From the NCBI GenBank assembly GCA_934096815.1, contig CAKOMY010000016.1, positions 1 through 19,577 of the forward strand: a stretch of 19,577 bases of DNA, in the 5' to 3' direction. Origin of the DNA: an uncultured Bacilli bacterium (GTDB lineage: Bacteria > Bacillota_I > Bacilli_A > RF39 > UBA660). The notes under the pieces were generated by a model. The model was not told the DNA's origin. It worked only from the letters and a program-made list of their open reading frames with translations, and searched no databases. Every line of letters begins with the position of its first letter. Within the stretch, counting starts at the first letter, position 1. The translations under genes were made by a program, and so were the position numbers. Shown in pieces: positions 1 through 7,241 of this stretch.

Positions 1-98
1 GCAAATATAAACATAACAATTAATCCAAAAATCGTTAAAGTTTTTGCTTGTTTATCTTTTTTTATTAAATTAAAAAATTTGATAAGTTTAGTTTTCAT
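1..98 (-). CDS. N-terminus of an unidentified membrane protein (partial)
   Basis: Only the first 32 codons are inside the window; the gene runs off the left edge. The ATG at 98 is preceded by AGGAG (105-110 on the minus strand) at a good distance, and by a strong promoter (122-149). The visible peptide starts MKTKLIKFFNLIKKDKQAK, a lysine-rich amphipathic stretch, and continues into a hydrophobic segment (TLTIFGLIVMFIF) that looks like a first transmembrane helix with the N-terminus in the cytoplasm. The family cannot be identified from so little sequence. It is read separately from the rmuC gene behind it, because it has its own promoter. Confidence 0.7.
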   Translation of the reverse strand, partial: MKTKLIKFFNLIKKDKQAKTLTIFGLIVMFIF

Positions 99-121
99 AT
101 TTAAGCTCCTATTCTTACCAA

Positions 122-149
122 ATTATATTACTAAAAGCCCCCCCGTCAA
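122..149 (-). promoter_or_regulatory. Sigma-A-type promoter with a G7 spacer tract
   Basis: On the minus strand TTGACG (149-144) and TATAAT (127-122) are separated by 16 bases. The spacer begins with a run of G: the last base of the -35 box plus six more give G7 (144-138). Transcription would begin near 115, giving a short leader before the AGGAG and ATG at 98. A homopolymer in the spacer of an otherwise AT-rich promoter could change spacing by slippage. Confidence 0.7.
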
Positions 150-169
150 GCGAAAATTTGTTCTACTTT

Positions 170-1231
170 TTATTCTTCGTGATTCAACAAATTTACGTTA
201 TTTATTGAATCAAATCTTTTGGTTATTTTCTCTGTAGTTGTGTGAATATCTTCTACATCTTTACTTACAGTATTAATACTTCTTGATAATTTGTCCCATC
301 TTTCACGATATCTACCAAACTCAATACCAAGCTTAGTTAGTTCTTCATGAATAACTTTTGCATATTTATCTCTTTCAATATTCATAACTACCATATTAAT
401 AATGGTTAAAGTACTCATCAAGGTAGTTGGTCCCGCTATCCAAACATTAGATTTATAAGAATATTCCAATAAATCAGGATGATATGCATTAATTTCTGCA
501 AATATTGCCTCGGCTGGCAAAAATAAAATAGCTTCTGGGGCTGTTTCACCAGGAATAATATATTTACTTCTAATAGCGTCAATATGTTTTTTAACATCAA
601 CTTTAAATGCTTTTAAAGCAGCATCTCTTTCTGACTTAGGTAAATTTCGATCTGTCATTAATTCATAATGTTCTAAAGGAAATTTTGAATCTATGCATAT
701 AGTTCCAATTGGGTTTGGTGCATAAACAACTGCATCAGCAATATATCCATTCTTCATAGTAACCTGTGTATTATAAACCTTTTTAACATCACCAAACACA
801 CTAGATAAAATATAATTTAAATTAGTTTCTCCAAATATACCTCTAGTTTTTTTATCAGTTAAAACAGACTGTAAACTAATAATATCTTGACTTAAATTAT
901 CAATTTTCTTTTGTGCTTCATCTATCTTCCCAATTCTTTCTAAAACTGTACTAAAAGTTCTATTTGTCTTTTCAAAATTAACATCTAATCTCTCATTAAC
1001 TTTATCATTTATATAATTAAGCCTTTGTTCAATAACCATATTAGTTTCTTTAAAATCTTTATCAATATCTTTACTAAATTCATATTTAAAGTCACCCAAT
1101 GATTTAGTAAAATTTGTTTCAAACTTGCCTAATCTTTCTATCATTTCATTATTATTATTTTTTCTCAATAAAGAAATAATTAATAATATAATAACAATCA
1201 CTAATAAACCAATAATAATATATTCTAACAT
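170..1231 (-). CDS. rmuC: RmuC family DNA recombination protein
   Basis: This 353-residue protein has the RmuC layout: an N-terminal membrane helix (about 3-22), a charged coiled-coil region (about 28-125), and the conserved RmuC domain (about 128-325). Recognisable family stretches are TRGIFGE (129-135), IDSKFPLEHY (180-189), PEAILFLPAEAIFAEI (232-247) and AGPTTLM (266-272). RmuC proteins resemble PD-(D/E)xK nucleases and are known in E. coli for limiting rearrangements at short inverted repeats; the biochemical activity here is inferred from family only. The length is near the short end of the usual range. The gene starts six bases after the VTT protein gene, with GGAG overlapping that gene's last codons, so the two are probably cotranscribed. 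Confidence 0.92.
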   Translation of the reverse strand: MLEYIIIGLLVIVIILLIISLLRKNNNNEMIERLGKFETNFTKSLGDFKYEFSKDIDKDFKETNMVIEQRLNYINDKVNERLDVNFEKTNRTFSTVLERIGKIDEAQKKIDNLSQDIISLQSVLTDKKTRGIFGETNLNYILSSVFGDVKKVYNTQVTMKNGYIADAVVYAPNPIGTICIDSKFPLEHYELMTDRNLPKSERDAALKAFKVDVKKHIDAIRSKYIIPGETAPEAILFLPAEAIFAEINAYHPDLLEYSYKSNVWIAGPTTLMSTLTIINMVVMNIERDKYAKVIHEELTKLGIEFGRYRERWDKLSRSINTVSKDVEDIHTTTEKITKRFDSINNVNLLNHEE

Positions 1232-1237
1232 CCTAAT

Positions 1238-1825
1238 CTACTCCATTCTAAATTTCTTACTTACAATTTTACTTATTATAAATGCAACTAACATAAATAA
1301 GCCAATCTCTATTAATATAATTGGATTATTTATGCTTTCTATTAAACTAGTACCTATAAACTCCCAAAATAATACTAAAGATATCTTTCCAATAATAATA
1401 CTTATTATATATTTTTTCTTATCAATTCCGGCAAGTCCAGCAGCAATATTAACTAAAAACGCTGGTGTAAAGGGCATCGCTATAATAAGTGATAACTCTT
1501 CTAACCTTAACTTTTGAATTTGTTTAGTTATTCTTTTTAACTTCTTATGTTCACTTTTATCTAACATATTATAATAATGTTTCTTTAATTTATTTGAACA
1601 AAAAGAATATGATATATAACACCCAAGACAAGTAAGAATATAACTTACTATAAAACCTGGTACATATCCCATATAATAAGCATTTATCGTAATAAATAAT
1701 GATAACGGAAGTATTGGAAATATACTTTCTATTATAATTAGAAAACATGCTAAAACAGGAGCAAACATACCTAAATCATTCATAATATTTTCTACTATTG
1801 TATTGATAAACTCAAATATATTCAT
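1238..1825 (-). CDS. VTT-domain (TVP38/DedA-like) membrane protein
   Basis: A polytopic membrane protein of 195 residues if it starts at the ATG at 1825. It has about five hydrophobic segments and the two hallmarks of the VTT superfamily: an ESIFPILPLSLFITINAYYMG stretch early on, and a PFTPAFLVNIAAGLAGI re-entrant-type motif in the second half. Family members (TVP38/TMEM64, DedA) are linked to lipid scrambling or flipping across the membrane; the substrate here is unknown. A TTG 18 bases further upstream (1843) is in frame, but neither start has a Shine-Dalgarno. A TATAAT at 1837-1832 lies exactly six bases before the ATG, which would give a leaderless mRNA. The rmuC gene follows at once. 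Confidence 0.85.
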   Translation of the reverse strand: MNIFEFINTIVENIMNDLGMFAPVLACFLIIIESIFPILPLSLFITINAYYMGYVPGFIVSYILTCLGCYISYSFCSNKLKKHYYNMLDKSEHKKLKRITKQIQKLRLEELSLIIAMPFTPAFLVNIAAGLAGIDKKKYIISIIIGKISLVLFWEFIGTSLIESINNPIILIEIGLFMLVAFIISKIVSKKFRME

Positions 1826-1831
1826 AATATG

Positions 1832-1860
1832 ATTATAAAACAAATTATTTTATATTTAAA
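1832..1860 (-). promoter_or_regulatory. Putative promoter placing the transcript start on the VTT gene ATG
   Basis: TATAAT (1837-1832) is six bases upstream of the ATG at 1825; a weak -35, TTTAAA (1860-1855), lies 17 bases further up. No ribosome binding site fits between the -10 box and the start. The -35 match is poor (four of six), so this call rests mainly on the -10 box. Confidence 0.4.
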
Positions 1861-1874
1861 GTCCACTTTACACT

Positions 1875-1931
1875 AAAAAAGATAGATTTAAATACAATCA
1901 TATTTAATTATGAATTATTAAATCTATCTTT
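1875..1931 (-). terminator. Long AT-rich stem-loop followed by a T run
   Basis: Perfect 14-base arms at 1878-1891 and 1918-1931 flank a 26-base loop that can itself fold partly. Read on the minus strand, the second arm runs into six T. It lies about 55 bases beyond the stop of the surface protein gene (1987) and probably ends that transcript. The stem is nearly all A/T with a long loop, so it is not a textbook intrinsic terminator. Confidence 0.55.
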
Positions 1932-1986
1932 GTAAAATTAATTATTATATTAAATCATATTATAAAACGAAAAAATAATCTTTATT

Positions 1987-3285
1987 TTATCCGATGCGAA
2001 ATGCAGGTGAAATTCCATAAGTATTTTCTTCATCATGTGCATAATCATAATTTCCATCTGATGTTACATAGTAAAAAGTACTTGTACTAGGTATAATAGC
2101 TGCTAATATTGGATTAGATAACAAAGTATAAGAATTTCTATAATATGAACGTAACCACCATGGACTGTTTATAGCATTATATTTTTTTATTGCCTTTTCA
2201 TAGTTAGCAGTTGTTACTCCTAATTTTTTATAATAATCAAGTTGTCTTGTTTTATCTGCATCATTACCAGTTAATCCATCAAATATTTCAGCAGGGCTCA
2301 ACAAGTATACCTTATCAGTAGTTGATGTCGTTCCATTTCCCGCATTATTTGATACTGCATTTGTATAAATTATTAAATCTTGAATCTCAGTAGGCAATTT
2401 ATTAAAAAAATCACCATTTAAATATTTTCGAACATCCGTTTCATCCCATGCATTACCATAAGCTCCCATCGTTCTTTGCTCTATTATATCTACAAATTCA
2501 ACTACAAATCCACATGCGGTCTGTGAAAAACCTTTGTTGCTGCATTCACTTGGTGTAGAATTATTAACAATTCTTAGAGTATAATTTGTTCCATCTATAC
2601 TTATTTTCCTAGTATCTCCAACATTATATAAAGATGTTGCTCCATTTCTTACATTAGATGCAATTCTTGCAAGTGAATGACTTGAAAAATTTGTGATTGT
2701 TGCTGTACTTGATGAATCAATTGTTACATATCCACTAAAAGTTAAAACATTACCATCAGTTCCCGTTTGATTTTGAGCTACATTTTGATTAGGAAATTCT
2801 AATTTTAAAGCATAATACCTTGTTTCACTTTGATTAGAAGATATAGTCTTAATCGCTTGAGTTCCACTTTGTTTGGTAAGCGTTGTTTGACTTAAAAGTG
2901 TACTAGAACAGGTCGTATCACTTGAACTTGTACATGAATATAATCCATATGTTAAATATGAAGAACCACTTGCACTACTAGTATTAAAATTACTTTTAGT
3001 TATGACTAAATTTATATTATATGAAACATCTACTTCAGCATCATTGTTAACTGTAACATTAAAATATTTTTTGCTACTCCATCCTGGAATTATATTAGTT
3101 GCAATTATAGTTTTTGTTCCTGCATATTTTAGTGATAACCTTGCTCCGCCAATATTTACAGTCTCTGTTGTCTCGTTTCCTGTTATATTTAAGGAAAAAT
3201 ATGCATATGTTATTCCAATTGTTATTGTTAAAAGTATAACTATTAATATTATAATTTTAGATTTTATACCAAAATCATCACTCAC
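1987..3285 (-). CDS. Surface protein with SipW-type signal and DUF6273-like C-terminal domain
   Basis: This 432-residue protein starts with a charged tail and one hydrophobic helix (about 9-29) ending in GITYAYFSLNITGN. That is the pattern of SipW-dependent signal peptides found on TasA/camelysin-type exported proteins. Residues about 30-195 form a Ser/Thr/Asn-rich beta-type domain with two cysteines (118, 126). Residues about 215-432 look like a DUF6273 domain: DGTNYTLRIV, DVRKYLNGDFF, DKVYLLSPAEIF, SPWWLRS and the terminal YGISPAFRIG, with two further cysteines (248, 258). The product is probably displayed outside the cell; its function is unknown. The start is GTG, supported by GGTGAAG just upstream. 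There is no LPXTG motif, so the sortase in this window is not an obvious anchor for it. No SipW peptidase gene is in view. Confidence 0.75.
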   Translation of the reverse strand: MSDDFGIKSKIIILIVILLTITIGITYAYFSLNITGNETTETVNIGGARLSLKYAGTKTIIATNIIPGWSSKKYFNVTVNNDAEVDVSYNINLVITKSNFNTSSASGSSYLTYGLYSCTSSSDTTCSSTLLSQTTLTKQSGTQAIKTISSNQSETRYYALKLEFPNQNVAQNQTGTDGNVLTFSGYVTIDSSSTATITNFSSHSLARIASNVRNGATSLYNVGDTRKISIDGTNYTLRIVNNSTPSECSNKGFSQTACGFVVEFVDIIEQRTMGAYGNAWDETDVRKYLNGDFFNKLPTEIQDLIIYTNAVSNNAGNGTTSTTDKVYLLSPAEIFDGLTGNDADKTRQLDYYKKLGVTTANYEKAIKKYNAINSPWWLRSYYRNSYTLLSNPILAAIIPSTSTFYYVTSDGNYDYAHDEENTYGISPAFRIG

Positions 3286-3312
3286 AAAAACTTCACCGTA
3301 CCTTACAATGAA

Positions 3313-3342
3313 ATTATATCTTTAAAAGTCACTTTATGTCAA
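3313..3342 (-). promoter_or_regulatory. Promoter of the DUF6273-like surface protein gene
   Basis: TTGACA (3342-3337) and TATAAT (3318-3313) are both consensus, with an 18-base spacer. The transcript would start near 3306, leaving a leader of about 20 bases that contains the GGTGAAG binding site. The perfect boxes suggest strong constitutive expression. Confidence 0.75.
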
Positions 3343-3375
3343 TCTTAAGCAAATATCAATTTATATACTATAATG

Positions 3376-3978
3376 CTATTTATCTTCTATAATTGTATTT
3401 TTTATATCGTTATAATAATTATTTACTTTGAAAGCCCAAGATGTACTTTCTGCATATTTTGGATTCATTTTTTCCGCTGTATCTAAACCAACACTATAAT
3501 AGTTATAATAAACTAAATCTAAATAAGACTTTATTCCCTCTTCTAAAGTATCAAATCTTTTATATGAACCACCATTACAAGAAGGACTCCCCTTTATTCC
3601 TCCAATATTATTACAACTTCTAGCAAGAGAGGAACATCCCCATTTACATCCAGTTTCTAAATTAACTATTGCTACTGCTAAATATGGATCTAATCCAGTT
3701 TCTTCGGTATATCTAGCAAAATGTTCGCCTGTTCCCTCTAAATCACTATATAAATTCTTATTTAACTTTAAGGTAAGTTCTTCAACAGTTAAATCATCCC
3801 ATATAACTTTTCTAGTAGTTGTTGTTACTTCTTCTGTAGTAATTATATTTTCATCTAAATTTGCAATAACTTCGTTTTCTTTATTTTTATCATTTACTTT
3901 TATCATTACTCCACTTAATATTATAAGTAAGCAAAAACAAAAACTTATTATTAAATCTCCATTAATTTTCTTTTTCAT
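3376..3978 (-). CDS. Membrane-anchored glucosaminidase (peptidoglycan hydrolase)
   Basis: The protein is 200 residues from the ATG at 3978. A short basic N-terminus leads into one transmembrane helix, then a Thr-rich linker (TTEEVTTTTRK), then a compact glucosaminidase-type domain. The family signature is clear: ETGLDPYLAVAIVNLETG carries the likely catalytic Glu, followed by SCNNIGGIKG and the YKRFDTLEEGIKSYLDLV block. Such enzymes cut the N-acetylglucosamine linkage in glycan strands. Four cysteines in the catalytic half (in GCKWGC, SCNN and SCNG) could form disulfides outside the cell. An in-frame ATG seven codons upstream (3999) is less likely, because an extended -10 box lies between the two. 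There is no Shine-Dalgarno at either start. Confidence 0.8.
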   Translation of the reverse strand: MKKKINGDLIISFCFCLLIILSGVMIKVNDKNKENEVIANLDENIITTEEVTTTTRKVIWDDLTVEELTLKLNKNLYSDLEGTGEHFARYTEETGLDPYLAVAIVNLETGCKWGCSSLARSCNNIGGIKGSPSCNGGSYKRFDTLEEGIKSYLDLVYYNYYSVGLDTAEKMNPKYAESTSWAFKVNNYYNDIKNTIIEDK

Positions 3979-3985
3979 AATAACA

Positions 3986-4013
3986 ATTATACCACACATC
4001 TTTTATTATGCAA
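3986..4013 (-). promoter_or_regulatory. Extended -10 promoter directly before the glucosaminidase start
   Basis: TGGTATAAT (3994-3986) is a perfect extended -10 box; TTGCAT (4013-4008) serves as the -35 with a 16-base spacer. The -10 box ends seven bases before the ATG at 3978, so transcription would begin at or next to the start codon. The longer reading frame from 3999 would run through the promoter itself. Confidence 0.6.
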
Positions 4014-4043
4014 GTTAATAGAAAAAGTTACCATAAACTGGAA

Positions 4044-5789
4044 TTAATACCATTTATTTACAATATCAACACTTGTAGACTTAGGCATTGGATCAGGTAA
4101 ATCAAGTTTTACTAATAATGGAACTTTAAATGATGTTCCAAATACAATAGCGGTTCCTGGAAGTAAGTTTTTTATTTTTTCAATAGTCTCCTCACTAACA
4201 TTACTAGAAATATTACTAATTATATTTATATCACTTGGATGAAATATTTTAAATGATATAAAGTTAGAACACTGTGATAACGCAGTAGTTGATAATTCAC
4301 TAGGTCTTTGCGTAATAAATCCTAATAATAGTCCATATTTTCTTCCTTCTTTAGCAATACGATCAAAAATGTTATAACCTAAAACTTCAATATCAGTATC
4401 ATTTTGAACATATCTATGTGCTTCTTCTAAGATAACATGAATTGGAAAAGAAGCTCTTTCTTTTAAACTAGTAACATAATTAAAGAATATTCTCGTATAT
4501 ATTTTAGTTAATACTTTAACGAACCTTTCTTCAACATTATTTAAATTAAAATTAATAATTTGATAATTTTTATCAGCATTAAATAATCTTTCTACAAATT
4601 CTTTTTTAGTAATTCTTTCTGTTCCTTCATCAAAAAATCTTCTATTTTCAGAATTAAGTATTTGTTGTAATCTTACTTTAAGAACATTATACTCATCATA
4701 TATTTTTTCACTTTTTAAAGCACCTTCACTAATTAATGCAAAATCAAGAGCATAATATATATCTTCTAATCCATACTTTATATTATGATTTACTGTAATA
4801 TTTGATAAATCTAGCTGTTTATATTGTTGTAAATAATTAATTATTAAATCAAGAGCGGTCATTTTTCCACTTGAATCAATATTCATGCATTGTTTAAAAG
4901 TTCTTGTATATCCCGGTTGAACTATAGGTGTATCTAAATTTAAATCCCTAGTATTATATCTTGTTAATATTGCAATAATTTGATCCCTTATTTGAGTAGG
5001 ATTTCTACCACTAGATAAAATATCTAATAAACTTTGAGCAATTATATCTGTTTTGTATTCTTGAACATTAGTATCTAAACTATTAAATATATAAACTAGT
5101 TTTAAAGTTTTTTCTAAGATTGGTAATTGGCTTGCTGATTTGACACTTAAAAGAAGCGCTAAATCATCAATATCTAGAAAATAGGCAGGAACATTAATTG
5201 TATTATAGTTTTCATCCATATTATAGGATTTATATCCTAAATTCGGTACTTTATTTGCATTTTTAAATGCTTCATTATACTCTCCATATACATCAAATAA
5301 AACTATATGGGCATTTTTGGGAATTCCGGCTTTATTATCTTGAAATATATTTTGCAAAATGCGAGCAACTCCACATGACTTACCACTACCACTATTACCT
5401 AAAATAGCAAAATGATTAGAAAAGAAATCATTTAAATTCATATTAATATTAAATTTTTCATAAGTTACTGACTTTCCTAAATAAACATATGATTTATCAA
5501 ATACGTCTTGTTTTCCCAATAATAATTCTAATTCTTGTTTATAAATAATTCTAGGAATACACTGAAAAGAAGGTTTTCTCATAATTCCCGGATAAAACAT
5601 ATTATCTCTAATTTCTCCAACTAAAAATATTTTAATTGTATCCTTATTTACAGATAATACTTCTCCAACTACTTTTCTATTAACTTCTTCAAATATTACA
5701 TGAATATTTAAAATATTATTTTTTAGTTCATGAGTACTATTTTCTACATAAACATAATTATCTATAATTTCAGTTATTTTACCAAACAT
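4044..5789 (-). CDS. HerA-type hexameric DNA translocase ATPase
   Basis: A 581-residue member of the HerA/FtsK superfamily. The N-terminal ~110 residues look like the HAS barrel that precedes HerA ATPase cores. Walker A is GNSGSGKS (131-138); Walker B is IHVILEEAH (450-458) with the paired Glu; an arginine-finger-like stretch is KEGRKYG (480-486), and the sensor is ITQRPSEL (492-499). HerA pumps double-stranded DNA and normally works with a nuclease: NurA in archaea, or SIR2/DUF4297-type partners in bacterial defence. No such partner lies next to it, so its role here is open: repair and chromosome handling are as likely as defence. The binding site is modest (AAGGG about ten bases before ATG). 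Its upstream neighbours are separated by a terminator. Confidence 0.85.
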   Translation of the reverse strand: MFGKITEIIDNYVYVENSTHELKNNILNIHVIFEEVNRKVVGEVLSVNKDTIKIFLVGEIRDNMFYPGIMRKPSFQCIPRIIYKQELELLLGKQDVFDKSYVYLGKSVTYEKFNINMNLNDFFSNHFAILGNSGSGKSCGVARILQNIFQDNKAGIPKNAHIVLFDVYGEYNEAFKNANKVPNLGYKSYNMDENYNTINVPAYFLDIDDLALLLSVKSASQLPILEKTLKLVYIFNSLDTNVQEYKTDIIAQSLLDILSSGRNPTQIRDQIIAILTRYNTRDLNLDTPIVQPGYTRTFKQCMNIDSSGKMTALDLIINYLQQYKQLDLSNITVNHNIKYGLEDIYYALDFALISEGALKSEKIYDEYNVLKVRLQQILNSENRRFFDEGTERITKKEFVERLFNADKNYQIINFNLNNVEERFVKVLTKIYTRIFFNYVTSLKERASFPIHVILEEAHRYVQNDTDIEVLGYNIFDRIAKEGRKYGLLLGFITQRPSELSTTALSQCSNFISFKIFHPSDINIISNISSNVSEETIEKIKNLLPGTAIVFGTSFKVPLLVKLDLPDPMPKSTSVDIVNKWY

Positions 5790-5837
5790 ATTTTATCAAC
5801 CCTTATTCTATTTAAAATTTTATCACAAATATTTAAT

Positions 5838-5860
5838 TAAAAAAAGAGGTTACCCTCTTA
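5838..5860 (-). terminator. Intrinsic terminator after the YjcZ-like pair
   Basis: On the minus strand AAGAGG-GTAA-CCTCTT (arms 5854-5859 and 5844-5849) is followed by a run of seven T. It begins four bases after the stop of the second mini-protein gene and separates that unit from the HerA gene. Confidence 0.85.
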
Positions 5861-5863
5861 TAT

Positions 5864-5971
5864 TTAATATACTAGAACTGAGCCAAGAATAATTGCTAGT
5901 AATATAAATAAAACTAAAACGATAAAAGCATCACTAACACTATTATTCTTGCAACCTTTTTTACCTAGCAT
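5864..5971 (-). CDS. YjcZ-like single-helix mini-protein, second copy
   Basis: A 35-residue protein: a short head, MLGKKGCKNNSVSD, then one hydrophobic helix, AFIVLVLFILLAIILGSVLVY. The serine-x-alanine-phenylalanine entry to the helix and the overall size match the YjcZ/sporulation mini-protein family of Bacilli, known as tiny tail-anchored membrane proteins in spores. GGAGG lies about nine bases before the ATG. It is 17 bases downstream of a paralogue and directly before a strong terminator, so the pair forms its own small transcription unit. The function is not known for the family beyond association with sporulation. Confidence 0.75.
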   Translation of the reverse strand: MLGKKGCKNNSVSDAFIVLVLFILLAIILGSVLVY

Positions 5972-5988
5972 TTTAACGCCTCCTTACC

Positions 5989-6087
5989 CTAGATTACTGC
6001 AGCACCAACTATAATTACTAATAAAATAAACAATACAAGTATAAATGCAGCACCACTTACACCGTTATTATTACAACAACCGTTCAT
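5989..6087 (-). CDS. YjcZ-like single-helix mini-protein, first copy
   Basis: A 32-residue protein: MNGCCNNNGVSG followed by the hydrophobic helix AAFILVLFILLVIIVGAAVI. This agrees closely with the YjcZ family of small Bacilli membrane proteins, which keep a glycine-rich head and an F-x-L-x-V-L-F-I-L-L core. A strong GGAGGGAG binding site lies just before the ATG at 6087. The head holds two adjacent cysteines; the downstream copy has one. The gene is divergent from prsA, with about 100 bases between the two start codons. Presence of this family fits a spore-forming ancestry but does not prove sporulation. Confidence 0.8.
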   Translation of the reverse strand: MNGCCNNNGVSGAAFILVLFILLVIIVGAAVI

Positions 6088-6144
6088 AATCTCCCTCCTT
6101 TTCATCTCTCATTTTATTGTATTCAAAAAACCTAAGTAGTGTTC

Positions 6145-6173
6145 TTGTATTTTAGGAAATTGATTGTTATAAT
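6145..6173 (+). promoter_or_regulatory. prsA promoter with extended -10
   Basis: TTGTAT (6145-6150) and TATAAT (6168-6173) are 17 bases apart, and TGT before the -10 box makes it an extended -10. The transcript would start near 6180, a few bases before the AGGAGGG that serves the ATG at 6191. Confidence 0.6.
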
Positions 6174-6190
6174 AATCATTAGGAGGGAAA

Positions 6191-7210
6191 ATGAAAAAGA
6201 AATTATTAATTTGTTTAGTTGTACTTGGCTTAACTAGTGGTTGTGGTAAGGTTACTACTTTACCTAACGGAGATGAAGCATTAGTATCATTTACTAATGA
6301 AAATTTAGGAATCAGTGCTGGTGATTTATATAGTAAAATTAAAAATACAGCGTTATCTAGTTTACTTGATATGATTGATACTAAAATTTTATTAGATAAG
6401 TATCCAGACAAAGAAAGTGATGCTAATAAATACGTTGATGAACAATATAATTTAATCAAAACTAATTACAAAGATGATAATGGTAAATTTGATGAATCTA
6501 AATTAAAAGAAGAAATATATACTTATTATGGAATTACAGATATTGATAAATTCAAAGATATTATTAGATTAAATTATTATCGTACTGAAGCAGTTAATGA
6601 TTATGCTAAAGAAAGTATAACTGACAAACAAATTCAAAAGTATTATGATGAAAATGTTTATGGTGATATTTCATGTAAACATATCCTAATTACTCCAGAA
6701 GTAACTGATAGTATGACTGATGATGAAAAAACTGCTGCTGATAAAGAAGCATTAAATAAGGCTAAAGATATTATCAAAAAACTTAAAAATGGAGAATCAT
6801 TTGATAATCTTGCTAAAGAGTATTCAAACGATACTTCAAATAAGGATAAAGGCGGAGATTTAGGTTATTTCAATACTGGTGATATGTTAGAAGAATTCGA
6901 AAAAGCAGCGTTTGCTCTTAAAAAAGGAAAATATACTACTTCACCAGTAAAAACTAAATATGGTTACCATATTATTCTTAAAACTGATGAAAAAGAAAAA
7001 CCATCTTTAGAAGATAAAAAAGATGAAATTATTAATACTTTAGCAACTAAATTAAAATCTAGTGATGCTACCTTAAGTATTAATGCATTAGTTGAACTTA
7101 GAAAATCATATGGAATGAATATTCAAGACGATGAAATGAATAAGTTATATTCAACATACGTTTCAAATTCATTATTAAACGCTAAATCTAGTAGTTCTAG
7201 TTCAAAATAA
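6191..7210 (+). CDS. prsA: PrsA-like lipoprotein foldase with a parvulin (PpiC) domain
   Basis: The 339-residue protein opens with a lipoprotein signal (KKKLLICLVVLGLTSGC); Cys18 would be lipidated, although Thr rather than the usual Leu is at -3. The N-terminal helical region (about 35-155) resembles the PrsA/SurA chaperone domain. The parvulin domain lies at about 158-265: SCKHILI, a GESFDNLAKEYSND block, GGDLGYFNTGDM, FALKKGK and the YGYHIILKTD end. A helical tail and a run of six serines close the protein. PrsA-type foldases sit on the outer face of the membrane and help exported proteins fold, which suits the secreted and surface proteins nearby. It is the only plus-strand gene here, alone between a promoter and a terminator, with an AGGAGGG binding site. 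Length is slightly above the B. subtilis protein. Confidence 0.92.
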   Translation: MKKKLLICLVVLGLTSGCGKVTTLPNGDEALVSFTNENLGISAGDLYSKIKNTALSSLLDMIDTKILLDKYPDKESDANKYVDEQYNLIKTNYKDDNGKFDESKLKEEIYTYYGITDIDKFKDIIRLNYYRTEAVNDYAKESITDKQIQKYYDENVYGDISCKHILITPEVTDSMTDDEKTAADKEALNKAKDIIKKLKNGESFDNLAKEYSNDTSNKDKGGDLGYFNTGDMLEEFEKAAFALKKGKYTTSPVKTKYGYHIILKTDEKEKPSLEDKKDEIINTLATKLKSSDATLSINALVELRKSYGMNIQDDEMNKLYSTYVSNSLLNAKSSSSSSK

Positions 7211-7241
7211 AAAATTATCTATATTTCAAGATAATTTTTTT
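7209..7241 (+). terminator. Bidirectional intrinsic terminator after prsA
   Basis: Ten-base arms AAAATTATCT and AGATAATTTT flank an eight-base loop, followed by T7. On the other strand the same stem is also followed by T-rich sequence, so it probably ends the converging recX unit too; the stop of that unit's last gene lies inside the structure. Confidence 0.85.

Noticed and set aside
1875..1931. A regulatory RNA or riboswitch upstream of the VTT gene
   Set aside because: The structure is a single AT-rich stem with a T run on the minus strand, 55 bases after the surface protein stop; a terminator explains it more simply, and no conserved riboswitch core is visible.
4044..6087. HerA as the core of an antiviral defence island
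   Set aside because: No effector nuclease, NADase, integrase or other defence gene is adjacent; the neighbours are a glucosaminidase and YjcZ-like mini-proteins separated by a terminator.
6109..6459. A 116-codon frame on the minus strand across the prsA start
   Set aside because: It lies opposite the clear PrsA coding sequence, has no family resemblance and no ribosome binding site.
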